NCBI GenBank assembly: GCA_944364615.1
Contig: CALVWF010000001.1
Coordinates: forward strand, 278,426 to 342,425
Direction: 5' to 3'
Length of the DNA stretch: 64,000 nucleotides
From: an uncultured Clostridia bacterium
Lineage (GTDB): Bacteria > Bacillota > Clostridia > Christensenellales > CAG-314
In this document: piece after piece, positions 28,401 to 34,324 of the stretch
Position numbering within the stretch: position 1 is the first letter of the stretch
How the letters are laid out: each line of letters opens with the position of its first letter
The notes under the pieces: model-generated
What the model was told of the DNA's origin: nothing
Seen by the model: only the letters and a program-made list of their open reading frames with translations
Database searches by the model: none
Program-made: the position numbers and the translations under genes

Positions 28401-29210
28401 GAAGGTTTGATAACGCTTGGCGAGAGTGCATTCATGCAATGCTTCGCTTTAAAAACGGTGTCGTTCGGAGAGGAGAGCGCGTTGGAATCACTCGGAATGT
28501 TTGCTTTTTACGGTTGTGTAAGCCTTGTCGACATCTGTATTCCTGAAAAGATAACCGAAATCGCGAACTCAACATTTTACGGGTGCAGCGCCCTTGTATC
28601 CGTCGAATTTTCAGAAAACCTCGTAAAAATCGGAAGCCATGCTTTCTTGATGTGTGAAATGCTTACGGATGTCGTATTGCCGGAAAGTCTGGTTACGATT
28701 GAGGCGGAGGTATTCTTAGGTTGCAGCGCCCTTAGGCAGATTTCCATTCCCGAAAGCGTTACGTCGATCGGTTCCGGTGCGTTTCAAGGATCGGGGCTTA
28801 CCGATGTTGTTCTCGGCGGCAGCGGAACGACGATTGCTGCCGGTGCTTTTTATCAGTGTACTGCGCTTCAAAACGTTACTTTCCGGAACGGAACCACATC
28901 CATAAACGGATTCAGTGCATGCAATAATCTGAAAAATATTATTATTCCCGCCAGTGTAACTGCCATTGCTGATTACGCTTTTACCGATTCGGGTTTGACG
29001 ATCGGTGATTCCGTCAATATCTTCTATGACGGAACAAGCGAACAGTGGAACAGCGTCGAAATCGGCACGGAAAACGATATACTGGATGTCGCCATTGTAT
29101 ATTATTACAGCGATACGCCCCCGGAAGATGATGGAAACTATTGGCATTATGCCAAAGATAATGTAACTCCGATTATTTGGGTTAAAGGAGAAGGGATTTA
29201 CTCAGTTTGA
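22401..29210 (+). CDS. giant BspA-type leucine-rich-repeat surface lipoprotein
   Basis: A 2269-residue lipoprotein. The start is ATG 22401 (MKRKLALVF) with GGAGG nine bases upstream; signal with lipobox LAAC. Residues about 30-900 are a long region without LRRs in the first part and beta-rich 'PSTV..VYYELRFPDHVKEISIPATV' stretches. About 920-1000 is a Cys-x2-Cys module (CSVCG, CSRCG). From about 1010 to 2210 there are about thirty BspA/TpLRR repeats of the form 'SVTSIGxxAFxGCxxLxxITIP', with two 'AAWxxIxF' inserts. The end 'NYWHYA...TPIIW' is the usual finish of such proteins, but nine more codons read into foreign sequence. BspA proteins bind host or microbial surfaces. It is the only long plus-strand gene, and its GC-richer codon use differs from the flanks. 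Confidence 0.93.
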   Translation: MKRKLALVFLAVVMVMAAAFGLAACGDKPAENLDEYEEFETVVKTVLNNSVNKMGEEAEAAALRATSFNVMPLAFTQEEKEDLFGIIDKYSSDAEIMEKNYVKGMFDLVTQTTMAFPLIAGDALRTYPKVSEFYGVSVGCREEGVYIRVNKDETLYTTSVYTGGGNYSESYYRMEIDYKSETEFSFMIFQDSPANAETNMDAYKMFYYGDSEMNFLNGIFNDEGGMFAYYKSGVDYVLNSAAAAKEMYPLLSAGFENVDREEIKAIGADTDHIVTAEQWAECYLKYMNGGEHFDGQDGQFEIKNGVLYGWIGKEEDCPSAVTLPSTVSSVYYELRFPDHVKEISIPATVQSVKVERGTLEWLESGNEGTDETLVECPVKYFTIILNTQDGSYKFLEKIDVSAQSPLFESDGNFLYSKKDGMLLYVAGADKLTSLSLDTELSDRALICLAGSDLSNLKTLTVNEQTAEAATYAVFDSTNGEIRLNTFNMNLSGDMFGGTFGGAVHSIETVNITCDNVQTEREIDFECTIGTLNIGGNGVCRIDTTSVIQKVNADFTGTLSLDSIDNGQIKNIELSDGVETFTAFSPVPMTVTLPYSLYAFKAADKYNFSDLNSLISELNWEDLLGKTELKAEVNHDGNVFYHTYRFAAMTKEEEIECKKFADFKDVYYYTAEESEYGVLYAKLSCYWGDDSIVNVPETINGYPVLEFELATHPSWGGYPPVSVENVKEVHLPASLKKFDIMNWSADEKQYALEKIVFGGTKEEFLKIINDIDFYALYSMLEYTDEIECKDGTFTQQPMRESWFFADENDNILQIDLDWSEYDTNYNVKEIQVRLVYNGNEYFVHDFNRNPNLYFQFGNGETAEGEMKDYISVQFEATQYDSEINRKVIKNLQVYYSAIGDLNFTLVSTEEFTGTIEHDFSVSHTREPDCLAGGGTDWYCSVCGMFGYVTDEEPPLGHDSDEYGTCSRCGQNTYFDFDSYIDDYGQEAYALVRVKEDCKTAAELRVPEEVNSVPVRKINYGAFAGCYELERVYLPSTLVSYEADAFRDCSNLREVHIDNVAAWFGIAFENREASPLNTGAALYYGGGKITDLVIPDGVTKIGDYTLANCDLNSITIPESVVAIGDYAFQGNCSIRNATVTAFAAYKIPKSSLLAVTVTGGELTDGVFYDCPVLESVVLANGIQAISNYAFQNSAMLTSIDIPESVTSIGYEAFSGCASLTQITLPSGLREIVSSLFYGCTGLEQVVIPEGVARIGQQAFYGCSGLTSITLPASVTAVDNMAFGGCDNLQKVCIDDLAAWCNIEFTDGESNPLFKAQYLYLKGEKAEYIEIPDGVEQIKQLAFFGYKNLRGVVIPDSVTEIDSSSFEDCSNLKSVETPAFAISYIPTSSLKTVAITSGEELPWGAFRAAAFLTSVSLSDSVTKIGREAFSGCSSLEAIELPGLLTDIEYCAFENCTSLVSVTIPNSVTQIDQYAFRGCSNLQSVSLPAIAAVCFTEHELLSVTITGGEKIPANAFQNCTSLETLVLKEGIGTIGSYAFAGCTSLERISIPASVTFMEAYVFNDCTGLKEVVFAAETRLEYGRGFEGCMNIESATCFADMMYYLPQDSLQTANIIGGSTISNDTFYNATHLREIHISDGIREIGARAFSGCVNLSSLEIPDSVTSIGEHAFSNCGVKELILSSAVESVGYACFADSIALESVIFEEGASISVLEKTLFMGCVNLRRLVLPQISDGIEPDALVDCTKLEELSVPFVGQNAEGTGATNLGYLFGDETDNYSTVPSSLKKVCVSGSYPIPDEAFDSCRFIEEVILSTEIRQIGANAFARCVNLAVISFGENSALQTIGVGAFTGCYDLVAVVIPSGVYQLGEVAFMNCRELKTVVFEANDLLQTIERMTFAGCSGLTGIAIPASVTQLGVSAFSGCSVLESINIPQGVTKLPDNVFAGCGFRTLTFGADCTITEIGEFAFMGCSRLESVRFSEGSKVRSIGKNAFSGCDLLNTVELPEGLITLGESAFMQCFALKTVSFGEESALESLGMFAFYGCVSLVDICIPEKITEIANSTFYGCSALVSVEFSENLVKIGSHAFLMCEMLTDVVLPESLVTIEAEVFLGCSALRQISIPESVTSIGSGAFQGSGLTDVVLGGSGTTIAAGAFYQCTALQNVTFRNGTTSINGFSACNNLKNIIIPASVTAIADYAFTDSGLTIGDSVNIFYDGTSEQWNSVEIGTENDILDVAIVYYYSDTPPEDDGNYWHYAKDNVTPIIWVKGEGIYSV

Positions 29211-29376
29211 TTTTTACACGAAAGGGGGAGTGCCGAAAGCAACGGTATCCCAAATCCTAAACGGCAATAGGAAGAAGAACATAGCAATTTCATCCCTATA
29301 CCAAATGACCTCGACAATGGGGGTATCATTAGGTGAGTTTTTTAACGATCCTATTTTTGATGAAGTAACAGATTAA
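29167..29376 (+). pseudogene. XRE-family repressor fragment, N-terminus missing
   Basis: In a frame different from the BspA gene, a 69-codon open stretch without a start codon encodes 'LKEKGFTQFDFYTKGGVP', 'KATVSQILNGNRKK' and 'MGVSLGEFFNDPIFDEVTD', which is the helix-turn-helix and C-terminal end of a Cro/CI-type (XRE) regulator. The first helix is lost. The fragment begins where the typical BspA C-terminus ends, and the BspA frame reads nine codons into it. This is direct sign of a recombination junction. A terminator follows at once. Confidence 0.8.
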
Positions 29377-29378
29377 GA

Positions 29379-29412
29379 AAACACCTATGGCAAAGACCGT
29401 AGGTGTTTTTTT
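29379..29412 (+). terminator. intrinsic terminator after the BspA gene and XRE fragment
   Basis: 10-bp stem ACACCTATGG / CCGTAGGTGT, loop CAAAGA, then a T-run of nine. A second GC-rich hairpin (CCCGCGA/TCGCGGG) lies at 29426-29442. Confidence 0.85.
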
Positions 29413-29462
29413 GTATAACGAAAACCCCGCGATAGTCGCGGGTTTCAAAGGAGGCTAAGCCG

Positions 29463-29549
29463 ATGAGGATGACAAAAGAACTCCGATTGTGTAAAATAAG
29501 AACTGACCTGCCAGTCAGAAAAAGAATACACAATCGGAGGATATCATAA
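29463..29549 (+). CDS. 28-residue basic ORF coupled to the next ORF
   Basis: ATG at 29463 has a perfect AAAGGAGG site. The predicted peptide is 28 residues and rich in Arg/Lys (starts MRMTKELRLC). Its TAA overlaps the next ATG as TAATG, and a second GGAGG precedes that start. It could be a leader peptide or a remnant; no family is recognised. Confidence 0.35.
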   Translation: MRMTKELRLCKIRTDLPVRKRIHNRRIS

Positions 29550-29826
29550 TGCAGGAGCAAAACAATATCGTAAACAGTTTAACTCAATTAATTAATAGAA
29601 ATAGTCTTTCTTTGGCGTCGATTTCAGAGATGGTGATTCTTATTTAGAATTTGAATAAGGATCCATTAAAAATAAATGGGAGATCTTACAAAATGTAAAA
29701 GATCCGCGAAAAATATATATGCCAACTCCTAAAAATCAAATTCATATTAATGGAATGTATGAGGGTAGTTTGTTTTATGAATTTAGATTTCAGAATTATA
29801 ATAAAGTTAAGAATAATGGGTATTAA
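29549..29826 (+). pseudogene. decayed hypothetical gene
   Basis: ATG 29549 behind CGGAGG opens a frame (MQEQNNIVNSLTQL) that stops after 32 codons at 29647. From about 29610 another frame continues the protein character ('FFGVDFRDGDSYLEFE'), is broken by TAA at about 29658, and then runs on as 'KDPRKIYMPTPKNQIHING' and 'LFYEFRFQNYNK' to TAA at 29824-29826. One frameshift plus one nonsense codon are the simplest explanation. I do not recognise the family. Confidence 0.5.
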
Positions 29827-29987
29827 AAATTAATTTTAGCTTTTGTTCCATGAAAAGGGGGAACGAATCAAGCCAATAAAAATGTGCAACCGATGATTCA
29901 CAACAAATAGCACTGTAAGAAGCGGTTTATTTATTATACTCCATAAAAGTATTAAATTGTATTTTGACTTATTTAACTTTTATATAG

Positions 29988-30029
29988 AAAACGCAAGCCG
30001 GACTTTATCGGTTCGGCTTGCGTTTTTTT
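29988..30029 (+). terminator. strong intrinsic terminator
   Basis: 12-bp perfect stem AAACGCAAGCCG / CGGCTTGCGTTT with a 13-nt loop and seven T. It closes the plus-strand block of broken genes. Confidence 0.85.
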
Positions 30030-30055
30030 GGCAATAAATACCAATTGTGATGCAC

Positions 30056-30115
30056 TTGCGACCCCTAACTATCGTTTGCAACCCCCTTGCCAACTTTGCG
30101 ACCCCTACTACATAG
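30056..30115. repeat. three direct repeats at exact 20-bp period
   Basis: TTGCGACCCCTA (30056), TTGCAACCCCCT (30076) and TTGCGACCCCTA (30096), each followed by eight unlike bases. Period equals about two helical turns, so a protein could bind all copies on one DNA face. The stretch 29827-30300 has no gene apart from this and the terminator; a 40-codon open stretch at 30159-30281 (plus) has no start codon. Confidence 0.7.
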
Positions 30116-30300
30116 GGTTGTTTATTACTATTGAAGTTGAATATCTATATAAAAGTCTTTTTCTTCACCAACTTTTCGAGACTTTACTATTTCTCTTTTA
30201 ATGTCGAATCAAAAAAAGACATTGATAATACTTTCACAAGCATTGGCTTTCCTAATAAAGTAGAAATTAATACTGAGTGAATGTTTACTTAATCTATTTT

Positions 30301-30951
30301 TTAATATTCACTATAATCACGTATCTTTTTAATAATGCCAACATAATCATGTGCCGTACCTTTGAAATTTTCTGGATTAATAGGATGATGAATATTGTAA
30401 AGAATCCCGGTCTCTCCAGTTCTACCAAGATCGTTTTCATCCATATGTCTTTCGTCAATATGCACTTTAACTATTTCAAGAACCACTAAAGCATAATCAT
30501 CCCCTTCAGAAATTTCTTTTTCCCACTTAAAACGGCACTCTAAATTCATAAAGCATTCATCAATCATAGGAGCATTGACCATATCTGCTTTAGATGATGT
30601 TAAACCCGCTGATTTAATTTCATCTGTCCCAAAACCATTATTTTTAATGGTTGACATGCATTTATCATACAAATCAGCAGACATAAAATTTATAACAGCA
30701 TCGCCGGTTTCATGGAGCGTTTGGTATAAATGCCCATATTTGCTAACAGCAGAAACAATCGCGAAGAAGCCATTTTTCCCACCTGTAAATGTTGTCCATG
30801 ATTGCATACAAGCATTGGACTGACCGTTGCTTTTATATGATGTCATTATGTAAAGTGGGGAAGGAATAGAGACTACAAACTCCATCCAATTAAATCCATA
30901 CATCTCCATATTTTTCATTGATTCAGGCAGTGTGTTGTATTTCTTTTTCAT
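30301..30951 (-). CDS. flavin reductase family protein (FMN-binding split barrel)
   Basis: A 216-residue protein with the flavin reductase/DIM6 fold signature: 'IPSPLYIMTSYKSNGQSNACMQSWTTFTGG' (substrate/FMN loop near residues 30-60), 'SKYGHLYQTLHETGDAVINF' (about 70-90) and a C-terminal beta part 'CRFKWEKEISEGDDYALVVLEIVKVHID'. Members bind FMN and reduce it with NAD(P)H or act as flavoprotein partners. ATG at 30951 has GAGGAGG. It is monocistronic here, in an AT-rich accessory segment; the physiological partner is not visible. Confidence 0.9.
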   Translation of the reverse strand: MKKKYNTLPESMKNMEMYGFNWMEFVVSIPSPLYIMTSYKSNGQSNACMQSWTTFTGGKNGFFAIVSAVSKYGHLYQTLHETGDAVINFMSADLYDKCMSTIKNNGFGTDEIKSAGLTSSKADMVNAPMIDECFMNLECRFKWEKEISEGDDYALVVLEIVKVHIDERHMDENDLGRTGETGILYNIHHPINPENFKGTAHDYVGIIKKIRDYSEY

Positions 30952-31208
30952 ATTAACCTCCTCAATATTAATCCGTGTTTCTTGCCATGAAATTAAGTGT
31001 GATTATAACTTCTATTTAAATTTAACTTGTAAATTAGTAGCAAGTGATATTGTTTAAGCGAGTATGCTTCATCAATGTTTTTTTGTTTTCAAAACTTATT
31101 GCTTTATAATATTTTATCAAAAAATCTATATCTTAAAAACAATAAGAAAAAAGTTCGCTAAAATTTAATCTAGTGAACTTAATAAAAAACAATGCAAAAC
31201 CCTTATAT

Positions 31209-31717
31209 TTATATACTAATGTCTATACCTACAATAAATTTAAAAGTTATTGTTCCATCTCTATTTACTATTGCTTTATCAAGAACGGTCATCCACAGAT
31301 TATCGTCCCAATCAGTTATCATTTTCCCTGCTTCCTTAAATGATGCTAAATAAGAGTTTAATTCTAAAAGCTTACCTTTTCTGATTTGTTTCTCATCATT
31401 TAATTCGTCTAATTCACTTTTGGCTTTATCATACCTTGCTTCTAGCTCTTTATACTTTTTAGTGTAATCATCCTGACTTTGAGAGTGAGAAGCATTTTCT
31501 CTTACTAGTTTTCTAACTAATTCACTAATAACTTCAAGTTCGCTTTCGGTTTCATTAATGGCATTATCAATTAGCGAGGTATCAGTTAAAGCTTTGGTCA
31601 CTTCATTTGCATCATTTATAACCTGCTCTTTATTAATCATTACTTGATTGTAAGCTTTTATGAATTTGCTCTTAACTTCATCTTCAGTTATAAAAGGCGT
31701 TTGACATTTATCATGAG
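31209..31717 (-). pseudogene. large serine recombinase remnant (C-terminal part)
   Basis: Open frame of about 168 codons; the part after an internal ATG (31640) gives 143 residues, but no ribosome site precedes it and homology-like sequence continues upstream ('CQTPFITEDEVKSKF'). The stretch has the coiled-coil 'SELEVISELVRKLVRENA', 'KYKELEARYDKAKSELDEL' and end 'WDDNLWMTVLDKAIVNRDGTITFKF' typical of the C-terminal tail of Tn4451/phage-type serine recombinases. The catalytic resolvase domain and zinc-ribbon core are missing. It abuts the truncated nucleotidyltransferase within a few bases, marking a deletion or rearrangement scar. Confidence 0.8.
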
Positions 31718-32025
31718 CTGACTATCGTTATACTTTTAGCAAACTCAACAATATTTCGATATATAATATCGATATCTATACCATCTTTAAATGTACAATT
31801 ATCTTCTAATTCCCAATAACAATTAGAAAGCTCTTTATAACAACAATATTTATTTAATATCTTTTCTCTTACATCTCTAGATGGAACATTTTTGACATAA
31901 ACATAAAGGTCATAATCAGACCTTTGATCAAAATGAGAAGAAACTCTTGAACCTCCTAATTTAATTGCTTCTACATCTAAAAGGTTTTTAAATTCATCTA
32001 CTAATTTTAAAAAATACATACTCAT
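31711..32025 (-). CDS. truncated nucleotidyltransferase-fold protein
   Basis: A 104-residue protein containing the pol-beta nucleotidyltransferase core: 'LGGSRVSSHFDQRSDYDLYVY' gives the GS motif and the two catalytic Asp (DYDL), and 'DGIDIDIIY' the third acidic strand. Larger relatives continue for 150 or more residues (helical domain); here the frame ends in TGA exactly at the junction with the serine-recombinase remnant, so the gene is probably truncated. The start ATG 32025 follows AGGTT. It is 3 bp behind an 87-residue gene. Transfer of a nucleotide to a small molecule or protein is the family reaction; activity of this fragment is doubtful. Confidence 0.75.
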   Translation of the reverse strand: MSMYFLKLVDEFKNLLDVEAIKLGGSRVSSHFDQRSDYDLYVYVKNVPSRDVREKILNKYCCYKELSNCYWELEDNCTFKDGIDIDIIYRNIVEFAKSITIVSS

Positions 32026-32028
32026 GTT

Positions 32029-32292
32029 TTAACCTAATCTAGCGTTTAAATCATCAAAATCGATATCATCAATATGTGTTTTTAGTTCTTCGAGTACTTT
32101 TGAGATTTTCTCTTGTAAAACTTTAAATTCTTCATCTTGTCCTTTATTAAACCCTGCCACCATATAAGTTAATGACAAAGCAAGACCTAATTCTTTGATA
32201 TCTTCTTTAGATTGCGGTTTAAACTCTTTTTCACTCTCACTTTGAAGAGATTTGATGGTATCAATTGCTAAATCACTAAGTTTATAACCCAT
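32029..32292 (-). CDS. small acidic helical protein of unknown function
   Basis: An 87-residue protein, mostly helical and acidic ('ESEKEFKPQSKEDIKELG', 'EEFKVLQEKISKVLEELK', 'DDIDFDDLNARLG'). AAAGGAG before the ATG gives a solid start. It is directly followed by the nucleotidyltransferase gene (3-bp gap), so the two are one transcription unit. The pairing of a small helical protein with a nucleotidyltransferase recalls toxin-antitoxin modules such as HEPN/MNT, but no HEPN RxxxxH motif is present, so I leave it unnamed. Confidence 0.6.
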   Translation of the reverse strand: MGYKLSDLAIDTIKSLQSESEKEFKPQSKEDIKELGLALSLTYMVAGFNKGQDEEFKVLQEKISKVLEELKTHIDDIDFDDLNARLG

Positions 32293-32740
32293 AGTTATTA
32301 TCTCCTTTATTCTTATTTAAAGTATTTCATATCCATCTTTATGTAGTCAGTGCTTTTCTACTAGTACACATGCCTAATAGAACAAGAAAAGTTCGCACTA
32401 ATATAAATAGTAAACTCAAAATGTAGGAAATGGAGTGCAGACAAAAACTACCGTTTGAACTTGTCATTTACATATGCAAAATTAATCCCGTGATTAACAC
32501 CTCAAATTGTTATCAGTATTTTAACATAAACAAGGTTTAATTTCAATATTTTCATAGAACTTTGACGAGATTTTTTCTCAAAAACGATAAAAAGTATTTT
32601 GTGGGACAAAAAGTTTATTGTGCTATAAAAAGTTTTTAGTGCAAAATCACAAGTTAAAACTTCATTGGTAGATGATAGGTGTTAAGTCGCTTATGCTCAA
32701 TTTATGTTAAATATATGCTAAAATTTGCTAATTTAGGCGC

Positions 32741-32780
32741 AAAAAAAGGTTTGAATAGCCTTTTATAGCGTATCAAACCT
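32741..32780 (-). terminator. intrinsic terminator behind the tRNA 3' remnant
   Basis: On the minus strand, stem AGGTTTGA / TCAAACCT is followed by seven T. It lies 13 bp after the CCA end of the tRNA-like remnant, as expected for the terminator of the original tRNA gene. Confidence 0.7.
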
Positions 32781-32792
32781 ATGCTTTCTATA

Positions 32793-32836
32793 TGGTACTC
32801 CCGACGGGAATCGAACCCATAACTAGCCCTTAGGAG
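32793..32836 (-). other. 3' half of a tRNA (probable attachment site remnant)
   Basis: Read on the minus strand: anticodon-loop-like CTCCTAA, 3' anticodon stem GGGCT, short variable loop, T-arm ATGGG-TTCGATT-CCCGT (5-bp stem), acceptor strand CGGGAGT, discriminator A and CCA. The 5' half is absent: upstream bases do not pair with the anticodon stem or acceptor strand. If the loop is read as C-T-CCT-A-A the tRNA would be Arg(CCT). Such 3' halves with an encoded CCA and a following terminator are what an integrating element leaves at its far end. No intact copy was found in the window. Confidence 0.7.
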
Positions 32837-32969
32837 CTATAACATTTTACAAAAATAGCCTTTATATGGTCAATTTTATTTCACTTCATTGCCTAATTTA
32901 CAGTACATACACCACTTAACTTTTGCATTATACAGTAACTTTCATCCTATCAACTAATTTCCAAACAAC

Positions 32970-32990
32970 TTTTATACCAATTTTATACCA
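32970..32990. repeat. two TTTTATACCA direct repeats, arm-type site candidates
   Basis: TTTTATACCA occurs at 32970-32979 and 32981-32990 (11-bp period), about 135 bp inside the tRNA remnant. Tyrosine recombinases bind short direct arm repeats at this kind of distance from the core. The integrase gene itself is absent. The rest of 32293-33346 shows no other gene. Confidence 0.5.
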
Positions 32991-33346
32991 GTTTTTAGGT
33001 TTAAAATCACAATTAAATTAAGGGTAAGGTAGGCCATATTAGACGTTTTCCTCAATAACCTTACAATGGTTCATTGTAATAACTGTTTAACAAATCCCGG
33101 CAGTGGCAATTTTTATTGATTAACTCAATCTATATTTACTTTGTCTTTATTATTTGTTTAACAGCTTTCCAAATGTTTTTTTAATTAGTCGAAAAACAAA
33201 ACAGTCCAATACAAAGTAATTAACGGTTGTTTTTAGCACAAGCTCATTGCGCGACAATACAACCACATGTCAATTCATTAGTTACAAATACTTGCACTAC
33301 AACACTTAATGATGAAGCCACTCAAAATTGCCACATGACAATAGAT

Positions 33347-34267
33347 TTAGCAAGTAAGCCCCCTAATATGCTCTACTGCTTGCAAATAAGCATCTTTGTA
33401 TTTATTTTTTTCATCGCTGTCGAACCTATCAAGCTCCACCACCTCCACTCCCAAAACATCTAACAATTTGTCTCGCTCTGGTCTTTCACCTTTGATTGAA
33501 AAATAGTATGTTTTGCCATGGACATTTTTTTCACGCTTTTTACGATTTAAAAGCCACCATATATCCCATTCGGAGAAATCACACCCAAACCCTAGCATAT
33601 AAACATTTCCATAAAGAAAGGATTCTATCCAAGTAGTGCGCTCTAGGGGCGACAATCCAACTCTTCGTCTGTAATCTTCCCTATTGTCAAGAGTGTTTTT
33701 TAGTTTGTTTAAATAAGTACCATAGTAATATGCACCCAAAATCATGCTGTTTGGCTTTTTGGCCTCACCATGAATATGCCAAATTTTTTGAGCCTTATTG
33801 TTGTAATCAACTTGATTATTATTGTTGTAATCAACTTGATTATATGTGTGCAACAAATACTTTGGTTCACATTTCTTGCTGCCACTGGTATGCTGAGCAA
33901 TATATCCGAGTTTATTATTTGTTTTTTTTAGTTCACCTCGCAACAAACTTGTACACACATTTTCAATTTCGTAACCGTAGTTTGTGGTAATTATTTCATC
34001 AAATCCGATATCTAATAGTTGTTCACAAACTTTTAGAGCTGTATCACACAATGGCTTGCCGTAAAACTTTTGTTTGTTTTCTTTTAGAAAAACATCAACA
34101 TTATCTTCTGTTTTGGCAACAATGCGGAAATTCAATGGCAACGCGTCAAAAGGTTCATCCTTGTATTTACCTCTACTTAACGTATTTATCAGATCTTCCC
34201 AAGAGTCCTCACCCTGTAATCTAAGCAGTCCGTTGCCCAAAAATAAAATGTTGGGAAACTTTTGCAT
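33347..34267 (-). CDS. SIR2-like domain protein, possible defence NADase
   Basis: A 306-residue protein; ATG 34267 is preferred over the ATG two codons upstream because AAGGAG is then eight bases away. SIR2_2-type signatures: 'ILFLGNGLLRL' (nucleotide-binding loop), 'FDEIITTNYGYEIE' (TxN motif) and 'KIWHIHGE' (catalytic His). Proteins with this domain split NAD in several phage-defence systems (Thoeris ThsA, DSR), but here the domain stands alone without a recognisable sensor partner, so a defence role is inference from family and location. Residues about 145-160 hold a duplicated 8-residue unit from a 24-bp tandem repeat. It lies just inside the tRNA-remnant boundary, in AT-rich DNA. Confidence 0.8.
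   Translation of the reverse strand: MQKFPNILFLGNGLLRLQGEDSWEDLINTLSRGKYKDEPFDALPLNFRIVAKTEDNVDVFLKENKQKFYGKPLCDTALKVCEQLLDIGFDEIITTNYGYEIENVCTSLLRGELKKTNNKLGYIAQHTSGSKKCEPKYLLHTYNQVDYNNNNQVDYNNKAQKIWHIHGEAKKPNSMILGAYYYGTYLNKLKNTLDNREDYRRRVGLSPLERTTWIESFLYGNVYMLGFGCDFSEWDIWWLLNRKKREKNVHGKTYYFSIKGERPERDKLLDVLGVEVVELDRFDSDEKNKYKDAYLQAVEHIRGLTC
33796..33843. repeat. 24-bp tandem duplication inside the SIR2-like gene
   Basis: Two consecutive 24-bp units sharing the 21-bp core ATTGTTGTAATCAACTTGATT (starting at 33797 and 33821). It adds eight residues (NQVDYNNN, then NQVDYNNK) and keeps the frame. Confidence 0.85.
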
Positions 34268-34324
34268 TAACATTTCTCCTTTGCAAGTTTAGAGGCGATG
34301 GCATTAACCACCGCCTGCATTATT

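Noticed and set aside
30159..30281. Plus-strand 40-codon open stretch (YYFSFNVESKKD)
   Set aside because: It has protein-like composition but no start codon, no ribosome site and no recognisable family; too little to call a gene remnant.
31209..31640. Independent 143-residue gene
   Set aside because: Homology-like sequence continues upstream of the ATG and no ribosome site is present, so it is part of a larger decayed recombinase.
32793..32870. Complete tRNA gene
   Set aside because: Only the T-arm, acceptor 3' strand, CCA and part of the anticodon arm are present; no matching 5' acceptor strand or D-arm follows.
33227..33463. Plus-strand 78-codon ORF opposite the end of the SIR2-like gene
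   Set aside because: Antisense shadow without a ribosome site or protein-like pattern.
34290..34313. Terminator after the giant surface gene
   Set aside because: The hairpin (9 bp, AGGCGGTGG/CCATCGCCT in RNA sense) lacks a following U-run.
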